A stretch of 64,000 nucleotides of DNA. It comes from Rouxiella chamberiensis. GTDB taxonomy: Bacteria; Pseudomonadota; Gammaproteobacteria; Enterobacterales; Enterobacteriaceae. Positions 29,044 to 38,274 of the stretch are shown here, in pieces. The stretch covers positions 1,426,001 to 1,490,000 of the forward strand of contig NZ_CP114058.1 of NCBI RefSeq assembly GCF_026967475.1. Direction: 5' to 3'. Numbering within the stretch: position 1 is the stretch's first letter; every line of letters starts with the position of its first letter. Under the pieces are notes generated by a model. The model saw only the letters and a list, made by a program, of their open reading frames with translations. It was not told where the DNA came from and made no database searches. The position numbers and the translations under genes were made by a program.

Positions 29044-31447
29044 ATCCCCCGTAGTCCCTTCACAGGAAACGCTCGCAGACCTGTTCCGCGCCGGTTTGAA
29101 CAGCGGCGTCGGCAAGAGCATGAAACATGAAAGCGCCGACAAGCACGTCAGCGGCGAGGCGGTCTATATCGACGATCGGCTCGAGTTTCCGAATCAGCTG
29201 CATCTGGTGCCGCGACTGAGTGAAGTCGCCCACGCCGAGATTGTGCGCATTGATATTGAACCCTGTTTCGCCATACCCGGTGTGGTGCGCGTCATCACCG
29301 CCGACGATGTGCCGGGCGAGCTGGACATTGCGCCGCTAACCCAGGGCGATCCGCTGCTGGCAAAGGATTGTATCGAGTATTACGGACAGGTGCTGCTGGT
29401 GGTTGCGGCAGACAGCGAGGCCGCGGCACGGGCGGCCGCTTCGGCGGCGGTTATCGAATACCGCGAACTGCCGGCGGTATTGAGCGTGAAGCAGGCACTG
29501 GAACAGGAATTCTGGGTCGAAGCGCCGCACGTCCACCAACGCGGTGACGCAGCCTCGGCGCTCGCGAGCGCGCCACATCGCCTGCAGGGCGAGCTGGAAA
29601 TCGGCGGTCAGGAACACTTTTATCTCGAGACGCAAATCGCCTCGGTGATGCCCGGCGAAGACGGCGCAATGCTGGTGTATAGCTCTACGCAGCATCCAAC
29701 GGAGGTGCAGAAATTGGTGGCCTCTGTGCTGGGTCTGCCAATGCATAAGGTCGTGGTCGATATGCGCCGTATGGGCGGCGGCTTCGGCGGAAAAGAGACG
29801 CAGGCGGCAGGCACGGCCTGTCTGGCGGCATTGGCGGCGCACCTTACCGGCAGACCGGTGAAAATGCGTCTGTCGCGTCAGGACGACATGATGATCACCG
29901 GAAAACGTCATCCGTTTTATATTCGTTATGACGTGGGATTCACGGACAACGGCCAGATCCACGGCATAGACATAAAATTGGCGGGTAACTGCGGATATTC
30001 GCTGGATCTGTCGGGGTCTATCATCGACCGCGCGATGTTCCATGCCGACAACGCCTATTATCTTGGCGACGCGATCATTACCGGTTATCGCTGCAAAACC
30101 CATATTGCCTCCAATACGGCGTATCGAGGATTCGGCGGCCCGCAAGGCATGGTTGCGATAGAACATATCATCGACCACATTGCCCGTGAACTGGGCCGCG
30201 ACCCGCTTGAAGTGCGTAAAACCAACTATTACGGCAAGGAGGACCGCAACGTCACCCACTATTATCAGCTGGTTGAGCAAAATCTGTTGCAGGAGATGAC
30301 GGCCGAGCTTGAGCTGAGTGCACAATACGCGGCGCGGCGCGAGGCGGTGACGCAGTTTAACCGGCACAGCCCGTATTTGAAGAAAGGATTGGCGCTGACC
30401 CCGGTGAAATTCGGCATCTCCTTTACCGCCAGCTTTCTGAATCAGGCGGGGGCGCTGGTCCTCGTCTACACCGATGGCAGCATTCAGCTGAATCACGGCG
30501 GCACCGAAATGGGTCAGGGGCTGAATACCAAGGTGGCGCAGGTCGTGGCCGAAGTCTTTCAGGTGCCGCTGTCGCAAATTCAGATAACCGCGACCGATAC
30601 CGGTAAAGTGCCGAACACTTCGCCGACTGCCGCGTCCTCGGGGGCGGATCTGAACGGGAAGGCGGCGCAGAATGCCGCCGAGATAATCAAAGGTCGACTG
30701 GTCGAGATGTTGATGCGCAACTATGAAGCGCAGGAATCAGACATCGAATTCAGCAATGGTCAGGTGCGCGTCGCGGAGCAATATTTCACGTTCCAGCAGG
30801 TAGTGACGCAGGCGTGGCTGAATCAGGTTTCGCTGTCGAGCACGGGTTTCTACAAAACGCCCAAAATCTTCTACGACCGTTCCAGGGCAGCGGGCCATCC
30901 GTTCTATTATTTCTCTTACGGCGCGGCCTGTTCCGAGGTGTTGATAGACACATTGACCGGTGAGTATAAATTGCTGCGTGCCGATATACTGCATGACGTC
31001 GGTGACTCGCTGAATCCGGCTATCGATATCGGGCAGGTCGAAGGCGGCTTCGTGCAAGGCATGGGCTGGCTCACTTGTGAAGAGTTGGTGTGGAGTGGAA
31101 AAGGGCGTCTGGAAACCAGCGGTCCGGCCAGCTATAAAATACCGGCCATTGCCGATGTGCCGCAGGACCTGCGCGTCAAATTGGTTGAAAACCGCAAGAA
31201 TCCCGAAGATACCGTGTTTCATTCCAAAGCCGTGGGCGAACCGCCCTTTATGCTCGGGATTTCTGTCTGGTGTGCGATTAAGGATGCCGTCGCGAGCGTA
31301 GGACATTATCAGCGTCATATTCAGCTGGACGCGCCTGCCACCCCCGAGCGCGTCTTGCTGGGTGTCATGCAGCTGCAGGAAAGCATGCAGCAAGGTGACA
31401 ACGTCACGGAAAATGTCGGCTTGACCCCTGAAGTGGCAGGCAAATAG
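29036..31447 (+). CDS. xdhB: Xanthine dehydrogenase molybdopterin-binding subunit
   Basis: Catalytic subunit holding the molybdenum cofactor. Visible motifs are GGQEHFYLETQ (catalytic-site Gln region), MRRMGGGFGGKETQ, AYRGFGGPQGM with the substrate-positioning Arg, LNHGGTEMGQGLNTKV and KAVGEPPFMLG with the active-site Glu. 803 residues, as expected for the bacterial two-subunit type. Insertion of the sulfurated cofactor would need XdhC, encoded next. The exact matS site at 31395 lies near its 3' end. Confidence 0.96.
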   Translation: MSKSPVVPSQETLADLFRAGLNSGVGKSMKHESADKHVSGEAVYIDDRLEFPNQLHLVPRLSEVAHAEIVRIDIEPCFAIPGVVRVITADDVPGELDIAPLTQGDPLLAKDCIEYYGQVLLVVAADSEAAARAAASAAVIEYRELPAVLSVKQALEQEFWVEAPHVHQRGDAASALASAPHRLQGELEIGGQEHFYLETQIASVMPGEDGAMLVYSSTQHPTEVQKLVASVLGLPMHKVVVDMRRMGGGFGGKETQAAGTACLAALAAHLTGRPVKMRLSRQDDMMITGKRHPFYIRYDVGFTDNGQIHGIDIKLAGNCGYSLDLSGSIIDRAMFHADNAYYLGDAIITGYRCKTHIASNTAYRGFGGPQGMVAIEHIIDHIARELGRDPLEVRKTNYYGKEDRNVTHYYQLVEQNLLQEMTAELELSAQYAARREAVTQFNRHSPYLKKGLALTPVKFGISFTASFLNQAGALVLVYTDGSIQLNHGGTEMGQGLNTKVAQVVAEVFQVPLSQIQITATDTGKVPNTSPTAASSGADLNGKAAQNAAEIIKGRLVEMLMRNYEAQESDIEFSNGQVRVAEQYFTFQQVVTQAWLNQVSLSSTGFYKTPKIFYDRSRAAGHPFYYFSYGAACSEVLIDTLTGEYKLLRADILHDVGDSLNPAIDIGQVEGGFVQGMGWLTCEELVWSGKGRLETSGPASYKIPAIADVPQDLRVKLVENRKNPEDTVFHSKAVGEPPFMLGISVWCAIKDAVASVGHYQRHIQLDAPATPERVLLGVMQLQESMQQGDNVTENVGLTPEVAGK
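31395..31407. promoter_or_regulatory. matS site (MatP binding, Ter macrodomain)
   Basis: GTGACAACGTCAC is an exact match to the MatP consensus GTGACRNYGTCAC. It lies inside the 3' end of xdhB. MatP bound to such sites organises the terminus region and delays its segregation. Confidence 0.8.
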
Positions 31448-31459
31448 CGAGGAGGCGTG

Positions 31460-32233
31460 ATGCGTACCGATGACTGGATAACTCAGCTCAATCAATTGCA
31501 GGAACGTAGAGAGTCTTGCGTCATGATAACGTTGGTCGAGCATCAGGGTTCAACGCCGAGAAACAGTGGCTGCAAGATGCTGGTCACCGCTGCCGGGCAA
31601 TATTTTACTCTTGGCGGCGGGAACCTCGAATTTCAGGCAATAGCCATTGCACGTGAAATGCTCGAGCAACACCACGCACAAAGCCGTCTTGAGCGTTTTA
31701 ATCTGGGGGCGCGGTTAGGCCAATGCTGCGGCGGTGTCGCTACCGTGCTGTTTGAGCCGCTATGTCAATCACAGCCGCAGGTGGTGGTTTATGGCGCAGG
31801 GCATGTGGGGCGGGCGCTGGTCGCCATTCTCGCCACATTGCCGTGTCGCATTACGTGGGTCGATGCTCGGGCCAGCGAATTTCCGGCCCATGTCGATCCC
31901 CAGATAACCTGTGTTATCGACGAAGAACCTGAAGCCACCGTGCAGCAGATGCCTGCCGACAGTTACTTTATTGTGCTGACCCATGACCATCAGCTGGATT
32001 TGGCACTCAGCGAGAAAATCCTCAGGCGCAACGATTTTCGCTATTTCGGGTTAATCGGTTCCGAAACCAAGCGTAAAAGATTCGATTACCGACTGGCGGG
32101 AAAAGGAATCAGTGAAGCCTGTTTGAGGAAAATGCGCTGTCCGGTGGGGTTGCCCGATGTCAAAGGCAAATTGCCCGCAGAAATTGCCGTCGCCATTGCC
32201 GGGGAGGTTATTGCAGCCTATCAACGCACCTGA
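31460..32233 (+). CDS. xdhC: Xanthine dehydrogenase accessory protein XdhC
   Basis: Chaperone that binds molybdenum cofactor, protects its sulfurated form and inserts it into XdhB. The N-terminal region has TLVEHQGSTPRNSGCKMLVT and LGARLGQCCGGV with the conserved Cys pair. The C-terminal Rossmann part has VVYGAGHVGRALV and YFGLIGSETKRKRF. 257 residues. ATG 31460 follows GAGGAGG; a GTG lies one codon upstream. Thirteen bases after xdhB, so part of the same operon. Confidence 0.93.
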   Translation: MRTDDWITQLNQLQERRESCVMITLVEHQGSTPRNSGCKMLVTAAGQYFTLGGGNLEFQAIAIAREMLEQHHAQSRLERFNLGARLGQCCGGVATVLFEPLCQSQPQVVVYGAGHVGRALVAILATLPCRITWVDARASEFPAHVDPQITCVIDEEPEATVQQMPADSYFIVLTHDHQLDLALSEKILRRNDFRYFGLIGSETKRKRFDYRLAGKGISEACLRKMRCPVGLPDVKGKLPAEIAVAIAGEVIAAYQRT

Positions 32234-32290
32234 TATCGCTTTATTACGCTATGCTAACGGGATGTTTTGCCACAGTTTATGGAGCTTTCC

Positions 32291-32846
32291 GTGACCGATT
32301 TAGTCCGCTGCTGGGGGGATAACGACCCCCTTATGCAGCATTATCATGACCACGAATGGGGTGTTCCTGTTCATGACAGCCGCGCCCTATGGGAAAAACT
32401 GATGCTCGACGGTTTTCAGGCGGGGTTGTCGTGGCGCACCATCCTCAAGAAACGCGAGGCATTACGACAGGCGTTTCTGCGGATTCGACCCCGAAAAGGT
32501 CGCGCAATTTACCGACCAGGATGTCGAGCGTCTGTTGGCAAACGCCGAGATAATCCGTTCCCCGACCAAAATCAGGGCCGTTATCAATAATGCGCGCGCT
32601 TATCTGGCCATGCAGGCAAACGGCGAGGATTTTGCACAATGGATTTGGAATCAGGTCGACGGCAAACCCATACAGCATCTGGGTCCAGTTCCCACGCACA
32701 GCCCGCTGTCTGAAAAGATTGCCAAAGCGCTCAAAAAACGCGGGTTCAGTTTTGTCGGCCCCGTTATTGTCTATGCCTGGATGGAGGCGACCGGCATTAT
32801 CAACACTCATCGTCCCGACTGTTTTCGCCGTCATCAGGTGTCTTGA
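32291..32846 (+). pseudogene. tag: DNA-3-methyladenine glycosylase I (frameshifted)
   Basis: Base-excision repair enzyme that removes 3-methyladenine from alkylated DNA. The N-terminal part reads RCWGDNDPLMQHYHDHEWGV and FQAGLSWRTILKKREALR. An extra base near 32477-32478 breaks the frame; without it the protein reads QAFCGFDPEKVAQFTDQDVE and continues through KIRAVINNARAY and ALKKRGFSFVGPVIVYAWM to 32846. That gives about 184 residues (187 in E. coli). GTG 32291 has a GGAG six bases upstream; an in-frame ATG at 32279 is an alternative start. The last 47 bases overlap the convergent regulator gene. Confidence 0.88.
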
Positions 32847-33807
32847 CATCCCCTTTGAAGCGTTGCCTGTACTGCGCAGGACTGACATTAAGCTGTCGAA
32901 TAAAGGCTCGCCGCAAAATATCGATACTCCTGTAGCCGCACTGCGCGGCAATCTGCTTGGGTGAGAGCAAGGAAGACTCCAGCAGATGACGCGCATGATT
33001 TACCCGCGCCTGCTCGAGCCATTCACTCGGCGTCTGCGACATTTCATGGGTAAACAACCGCGTTAAATGCCGTGTGCTGACGCCCATATGATTCGCCATC
33101 GTTTGCACCGAGTGCGTATCCTGAAGGGTGCCGATAACCCAGCGCTGCACATCCTGCAACGCACTACGGCCGCCAATCGAGCTTTTTCCGGCGCGGCTAA
33201 ACTGCATCTGTCCGCCGGGGCGTTTAAAGAACATCACCAGCTGCGCCGCGACGTTCAACGCTACCTCGCGGCCCATATCTTCCTCTACCATCCTCAACGC
33301 AAGATCAAGCCCTGACGTCACCCCCGCTGCCGTGCGCAAAGGGCCTTCGGCGATATAAATGGCGTCGGCATCGACCTGAATTCCGGGATACTTCTGGCTT
33401 AATGTCTCGGCAATCGACCAGTGCGTGGTAATGCGATGTCCTTCCAGCAAGCCCGTTTCGGCCAGCAACATGGCGCCGGTACAAACGGACCCATAACGCC
33501 GACTCATCATTGCCCGCTGTTTTATCGCGTCAAGTTCTGCACTGTCAGGCTTGAAACGCGATATATCGGGCGCACCGGCAATCAGAAAGGTGTCGGGCTT
33601 TTGCGAAGGCGTGTCGCAAAGCCGCGTTTCGGCCAGAAGGGAAATACCTGATGAGGTCACGACCTGCAAGTCATCAAGCGCAATAACCTCGAGTTGATAA
33701 ATCTTGCGCCCCAACTGCTGATTAACCTCGGCAAACACATCCAGCGGGCCTGACACGTCCAGCAGTTGCACGCCCGGGATCGCCAGAATCTGCACGATTT
33801 TTAACAT
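32800..33807 (-). CDS. GlxA-family transcriptional regulator (DJ-1/PfpI plus AraC HTH)
   Basis: The N-terminal class I amidotransferase-like domain (residues about 1-180) shows PGVQLLDVSGPLDVFAE and the elbow YGSVCTGAMLLAETGLL with its Cys. The C-terminal AraC-type HTH (about 225-320) shows STRHLTRLFTHEMSQTPSEW, QIAAQCGYRSIDILRRAF and NVSPAQYRQRF. Proteins of this type commonly regulate adjacent catabolic genes. Here it is divergent from the HD-domain hydrolase gene at 33931, its probable target. Confidence 0.9.
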   Translation of the reverse strand: MLKIVQILAIPGVQLLDVSGPLDVFAEVNQQLGRKIYQLEVIALDDLQVVTSSGISLLAETRLCDTPSQKPDTFLIAGAPDISRFKPDSAELDAIKQRAMMSRRYGSVCTGAMLLAETGLLEGHRITTHWSIAETLSQKYPGIQVDADAIYIAEGPLRTAAGVTSGLDLALRMVEEDMGREVALNVAAQLVMFFKRPGGQMQFSRAGKSSIGGRSALQDVQRWVIGTLQDTHSVQTMANHMGVSTRHLTRLFTHEMSQTPSEWLEQARVNHARHLLESSLLSPKQIAAQCGYRSIDILRRAFIRQLNVSPAQYRQRFKGDVKTPDDGENSRDDEC

Positions 33808-33930
33808 TTGCTCTTTCCTATGGCCGAGTACGTCGAGATGTCTTATATCGTCATATTACTACCATTGAAGACATTGTGTCTTGGCCTTATCGTGATTTCA
33901 GACCTTACTTCACTCAACGGGAAATAAATC

Positions 33931-34572
33931 ATGACATTCACGATTAACGGAATTCGTATTCCTGACAGCACTATGGCGAAACAGGCAACGGAACTGGTGC
34001 GGGATACGGAATCGGAACTGCTGTTCAATCATTCGAGCCGCGTCTATTACTGGGCCGCAATGGCTGGTCAGCAACGCGGGCTGGTGGTAGAGAGCGAGCT
34101 GCTTTATATCGGCTGTATGTTCCACGACATGGGACTCACGCGAGATCATTGCAGTTGTGACAAACGTTTTGAAGTGGATGGCGCCAACGCCGCACGCGAC
34201 TTTTTGCGTCAGCATCAAATCAGTCAGGCCGATATCGACAAAGTGTGGACTGCCATTGCGCTGCATACGACGCCGGGTATTCCCGAGTTTATGGATCCGG
34301 TCATTGCGCTTCTGACGGCGGGCGTTGAGATGGATGTGCTGGGCATCAACTATGAAGGGTATCGCGTGGAGGATCGCGAAAGGGTGCTCGGTGCGCATCC
34401 AAGAACGCCACATTTCAAAGAGGACATTATTAATGCCTTCTACGAGGGTATTAAAGATAAACCGCAAACAACCTTTGGTAATGTGAAGGCCGACGTGATT
34501 GCCGATAAGCAACCCGATTTCGACAAGGGCAATTTCTGCTCGATTATTCGCGGTTCGCACTGGCCGTCATAG
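33931..34572 (+). CDS. HD-domain metal-dependent hydrolase
   Basis: Probable phosphohydrolase or amidohydrolase of the HD superfamily. The metal-binding pattern is visible as FNHSSRVYYWA, IGCMFHDMGLT (the His-Asp pair near residue 69) and TAIALHTTPGIPEF. The overall layout resembles cyanamide-hydratase-like HD proteins, but the substrate is unknown. 213 residues. The start ATG follows AACGGGAAATAAATC. It is divergent from a GlxA-type regulator across 123 bases. Confidence 0.85.
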   Translation: MTFTINGIRIPDSTMAKQATELVRDTESELLFNHSSRVYYWAAMAGQQRGLVVESELLYIGCMFHDMGLTRDHCSCDKRFEVDGANAARDFLRQHQISQADIDKVWTAIALHTTPGIPEFMDPVIALLTAGVEMDVLGINYEGYRVEDRERVLGAHPRTPHFKEDIINAFYEGIKDKPQTTFGNVKADVIADKQPDFDKGNFCSIIRGSHWPS

Positions 34573-34737
34573 ATTCAACGGGCAAGACTCCTTCTGAAAT
34601 TATGCGCAGGGCGGTTGTTAAGTACCGTTGCGGCCGCCCTCGAGAATATGCTTATGCAAAAACGTTATTATCCATCTGGACGGCTAGATGTAGGATTAAC
34701 GCTGTCGATTAATAATGAATAAATAAAAGGTTCGAGC

Positions 34738-35827
34738 ATGAGCGATACCCACATTCGCGTGGTGACTGGCCCCGCAAACTACTTTTCTTTCCCGGGTGCC
34801 ATTGAACGTATCAGGGATTTCTATTCCGCCGAGCAACTGCAAAATGCGTTATGGATTTTCGGCGAGCGCGCACTCGCGGCGGCCAAAGATTTTCTGCCTG
34901 ACGAATTTAGTCATCCCAAAGCCCGACATGCCTTGTTCAAGGCGCACTGTAGCGAGACGGAAGTGCAGCGGCTGGTGGACATGGGCGGCACCGATCGTCA
35001 GGTTGTGATCGGCATTGGTGGCGGGGCAGTGCTGGATACCGCGAAGGTCGTGGCACGCCGTCTTGGCCTGAATGTCATCGCCATTCCAACGATTGCCGCG
35101 ACCTGCGCCGCGTGGACGCCGCTTTCCGTGTGGTATAGCGACGAAGGCACGGCGCTGCATTATGAAATCTTCGACGATGCCAATCATCTGGTGGTCGTCG
35201 AGCCACGCATCATTCAGCAGGCTCCCAAAGCCTATTTACTGGCAGGCATCGGCGATACGCTGGCGAAGTGGTACGAAGCCGTCGTCCTGTCACCCGAACC
35301 GACCGCCGTACCCTTGACCGCGCAGTTGGGCCTCAATACCGCGCTGACTATTCGTGACGTGCTGCTTAACGAAAGCGAAGCGGCGCTACAGGCTCAAGCA
35401 GAGGGGCAGTTGACCAAACCCCTGATCAATATCATTGATGCCATCATTGCGGGCGGCGGGCTGGTGGGCGGACTTGGCGAACCGCTATACCCGTATCGCC
35501 GCGGCGCATTCCGTGCATAACGGGCTGACGGCGCTGCCGCAAACCGAGGCTTTCCTGCATGGTACCAAGGTGGCCTACGGCATCCTGGTGCAAAACGCCT
35601 TGCTGAAACAGTTTGACGTGGTCGACCAGCTGATTGCGCTGTATCAGCGGCTGGACCTGCCGGTCAGTCTGGCGGCGCTGCAAGTGGATATCCACAACGA
35701 CGAGCACATTCAACGTCTGATTGCGCGCACCTTGAAAGCCGGAGAATCTATTCACCTGCTGCCGAATAATCCAGACGACATCTCGTTACGCGCCGCATTG
35801 GAATATGTCGAGAAGCAGGTGCGATAA
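34738..35827 (+). pseudogene. hcxA: Hydroxycarboxylate dehydrogenase A, YbdH-like (frameshifted)
   Basis: Iron-type alcohol dehydrogenase family enzyme. In E. coli HcxA reduces 2-oxo acids such as 2-oxoglutarate and 2-oxobutanoate with NADPH. Visible blocks are RVVTGPANYFSFPGAIERI, VIGIGGGAVLDTAKVVARR, PTIAATCAAWTPLSVWY, LLAGIGDTLAKWYEAVVL and IDAIIAGGGLVGGLGE. One extra base near 35481-35483 breaks the frame; without it the protein reads RYTRIAAAHSVHNGLTALPQ and HGTKVAYGILVQ, ending at 35827. The corrected length is 362 residues, identical to E. coli YbdH. Confidence 0.92.
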
Positions 35828-35844
35828 ATCCTCAAAAGGGGGTC

Positions 35845-36144
35845 TTATCCGTGATGAGACTCCCGCCAATCTTTGACCATATCGCCTGTGACTTCTTTTT
35901 TATAACAAAGAGGCGAATATCCTCCCGCACGGCTCCATGCACTTCTTCCCCCGCAGTGACTGCCATTCCTTGCCTGATTAAAAGGACAGGCACAGGTACC
36001 GGGATAAGACGCAATCGACTCATCGATAATCGCCTGTTTCACCTCATCGTCCGAGGGAGAATGACCTTTGGCGAAGGTCGAGGGTGTCATAAAGCAGGGC
36101 ATGAAAAGGGCAGTAATCAGTAAAGCGCGTGAACTCAAAGACAT
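35845..36144 (-). CDS. Small Cys-rich secreted protein
   Basis: A 99-residue exported protein of unknown function. The signal peptide spans MSLSSRALLITALFMPCFM to about TFAKG. The mature part has a compact Cys/Gly motif: YPGTCACPFNQARNGSHCGG, then RSAWSRAGGYSPLCY, with four cysteines. I recall similar motifs in small uncharacterised secreted proteins of proteobacteria but cannot name a family. ATG 36144 follows GGAGG on the minus strand, and that Shine-Dalgarno lies within a 24-bp perfect palindrome. Confidence 0.72.
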   Translation of the reverse strand: MSLSSRALLITALFMPCFMTPSTFAKGHSPSDDEVKQAIIDESIASYPGTCACPFNQARNGSHCGGRSAWSRAGGYSPLCYKKEVTGDMVKDWRESHHG

Positions 36145-36151
36145 GAACAAC

Positions 36152-36175
36152 CTCCTTAGGATTAATCCTAAGGAG
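36152..36175. promoter_or_regulatory. 24-bp perfect palindrome over a ribosome-binding site
   Basis: CTCCTTAGGAT, TA, ATCCTAAGGAG: 11-bp perfect arms around two bases, overlapping the GGAGG of the small secreted-protein gene. It could be a repressor operator or a structure that hides the ribosome-binding site. Confidence 0.6.
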
Positions 36176-36344
36176 TAATGCTTTTTAAGTAAAACGCAAC
36201 GAGCAACGGGCCATCGCCGATTAAATATTCACTTTCTGTCACCTCCCGCCACATAAACCCATAAAATTAACTAAAATTTTACAAGTATCGTTTGGGCACT
36301 CGATGGCAGTGGCCATTTTTTTCCGTTTCATAAGGAGCTTGTGA

Positions 36345-36770
36345 ATGACGTCCCTGAGATCTCCCAGAAATTCCTCTCTTGCCGTGGGCATTGTAGCGTT
36401 GCTTGATCCGCTGCCCATTGGTTTTTTTACCGCCGCCTGGATATTCGACATTATCTATATTTACAGCACCGAAATAGCCTGGACACAGGCCGCAAGCTGG
36501 CTGATTGTGCTGGGGCTGGTGATTGCCATTATTCCGCGCATCATCAATCTGGTGCAGGTGTGGGTAGGTACGTCATTTGCGCAAAATTCGCCGTATAAAG
36601 TCCATTTCTGGTTGAGCCTGCTGGCAATTATTCTTTCAATCTTCAATGCCTTTATTCATAGCCGCGATGCTTTTGCCGTCGTGCCGACCGGCGTGATTTT
36701 GTCCACTGTCGTGGTGGTTTTGCTGTTGATTGCCAATCTGCAACTCGCCTTGCGCGATCGCACTGCTTAA
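36345..36770 (+). CDS. DUF2231-type membrane protein
   Basis: A 141-residue protein with four hydrophobic segments (about residues 20-40, 48-65, 85-102 and 110-132), starting MTSLRSPRNSSLAVGIVALL. It resembles DUF2231 membrane proteins, often found beside redox or sugar-dehydrogenase genes. ATG 36345 follows AAGGAG. It ends 12 bases before the sorbosone-dehydrogenase-like gene and probably forms an operon with it. Confidence 0.75.
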   Translation: MTSLRSPRNSSLAVGIVALLDPLPIGFFTAAWIFDIIYIYSTEIAWTQAASWLIVLGLVIAIIPRIINLVQVWVGTSFAQNSPYKVHFWLSLLAIILSIFNAFIHSRDAFAVVPTGVILSTVVVVLLLIANLQLALRDRTA

Positions 36771-36782
36771 GGAGAAGCCGGG

Positions 36783-38105
36783 ATGAAAAAATATTATGCA
36801 ATCTCCGCATTGGCACTGACTCTGCCGCTGCTTCTGGCGGGTTGCGATAACGCCGCCAAGATTTCGCCCGAGAAACAAACGGGCAGCGACCCGCAACTGC
36901 CTGCCGCGCAAAACTTCCTGTTGCCGCCGATGCAGGTTCCAAGCGGCACGCCGTGGAAAAATGGTGAAACGCCTAAAGTGGCGGAAGGTCTGAAGATTGA
37001 GAAGGTCGCCGACGGCTTTATGCATCCGCGCCAACTGACTGTATTGCCGAATGGCGACATTCTGGTGGTCGAGGCCAACAGTCCGCCGGGCGTGACCAGT
37101 AAACCCAAGGAACTCATCATGGGCCTGGTGCAAAAAGCGTCCGGGAAAGGCGGCGCAGGCGGTAACCGCATTACCCTGTTGAGAAATGTCAGTGGTGACG
37201 GTAAAACCTGGGAGAAGCACATCTTCCTTGAAAACCTGCATTCCCCGTTTGGCGTGCAACTTATTGGTGACCAACTGTATGTCGCCAATGCCGACGGGTT
37301 GATGCGCTACCACTATCAATCCGGTGAGACCAAAATCACCGATCCGGGTACCGAGCTGGCCGACTTGCCGGGCGGTCCTATCAATCACCATTGGACCAAA
37401 TCGCTCCTGGCCAGCCCCGATGGCAGCAAGCTGTACGTTGGCGTAGGGTCAAACAGTAACATTACGGAAAACGGGATTGGGGCAGAGTATCGTCGCGCCG
37501 ATGTGCTGGAAGTCGACGTCGCGACAGGGGCTAGTCGCATATACGCCAGCGGTCTGCGCAATCCGACCGGTTTACAGTGGGAACCACAAAGCGGCAAGCT
37601 TTGGGCAATTGTGAATGAACGCGATGAAATTGGTGCCGACCTGGTGCCGGATTACATGACTTCAGTGCAGGAACACGGCTTCTATGGCTGGCCCTACAGC
37701 TACTTTGGTCAACATGTCGATGAACGTGTAAGACCACAGCGGCCAGATCTGGTTGAGAAAGCCATCAAGCCGGATTACGCCCTCAGCTCGCACGTCGCGC
37801 CGCTGGGACTGCTGTTTTATACCGGAAGCAATCTTCCTGCCGAGTATCGCGGCGGGGCATTTATCAGTGAACACGGAAGCTGGAACCGTAAGCCGCTCAA
37901 TGGTTACCAGGTGGTCTATGTCGCGTTCCAGAACGGGAAACCGGTCGGACAGCCTAAACCTGTGGTCACTGGCTTCCTGACTGACGACCAGAAAGAGGTG
38001 CGTGGTTTACCTGTGGGTCTGGCGATGGACAAACAGGGCGGCTTGCTGATTGCCGATGACGCAGGTAATACCGTTTGGCGCGTTACTGCGGCCAACGGCC
38101 AGTAA
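36783..38105 (+). CDS. PQQ-type sugar (sorbosone) dehydrogenase-like lipoprotein
   Basis: Predicted periplasmic beta-propeller enzyme of the soluble glucose/sorbosone dehydrogenase family. A lipoprotein signal peptide ends in LLLAGC (Cys near residue 21). Visible blocks are GFMHPRQLTVLPNGDILVVE, ENLHSPFGVQLIGDQLYVAN, ASGLRNPTGLQWEP, LWAIVNERDEIGADLVPDY, GFYGWPYSYFG and GAFISEHGSWNRKPLNGY, typical of the catalytic and PQQ-binding loops. 440 residues. It likely works with the small membrane protein encoded just upstream. Substrate unknown. Confidence 0.88.
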   Translation: MKKYYAISALALTLPLLLAGCDNAAKISPEKQTGSDPQLPAAQNFLLPPMQVPSGTPWKNGETPKVAEGLKIEKVADGFMHPRQLTVLPNGDILVVEANSPPGVTSKPKELIMGLVQKASGKGGAGGNRITLLRNVSGDGKTWEKHIFLENLHSPFGVQLIGDQLYVANADGLMRYHYQSGETKITDPGTELADLPGGPINHHWTKSLLASPDGSKLYVGVGSNSNITENGIGAEYRRADVLEVDVATGASRIYASGLRNPTGLQWEPQSGKLWAIVNERDEIGADLVPDYMTSVQEHGFYGWPYSYFGQHVDERVRPQRPDLVEKAIKPDYALSSHVAPLGLLFYTGSNLPAEYRGGAFISEHGSWNRKPLNGYQVVYVAFQNGKPVGQPKPVVTGFLTDDQKEVRGLPVGLAMDKQGGLLIADDAGNTVWRVTAANGQ

Positions 38106-38113
38106 TAAACAAG

Positions 38114-38155
38114 AACCTCTACCGCGCGCGAAAATATCTTCGGCCGGTAGAGGTT
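38114..38155 (+). terminator. Hairpin after the sorbosone-dehydrogenase-like gene
   Basis: AACCTCTACCG pairs perfectly with CGGTAGAGGTT around a 20-base loop, about 10 bases after the stop codon. There is no strong T-run, only ATATAAATTT. Confidence 0.6.
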
Positions 38156-38274
38156 ATATAAATTTATTGCGCTTGTTGTTAGAAAATATGAAATATCATA
38201 TTAAACGCGTTCCTATAGGATAAATAAGGTCGCAGTCGGGTAATCACCTTATTTATTCTACAAGGATCTGCAAA

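Noticed and set aside
29336..30577. 413-codon minus-strand frame across xdhB
   Set aside because: Antisense shadow of a gene with intact molybdenum-site motifs; product rich in His, Arg and Gln.
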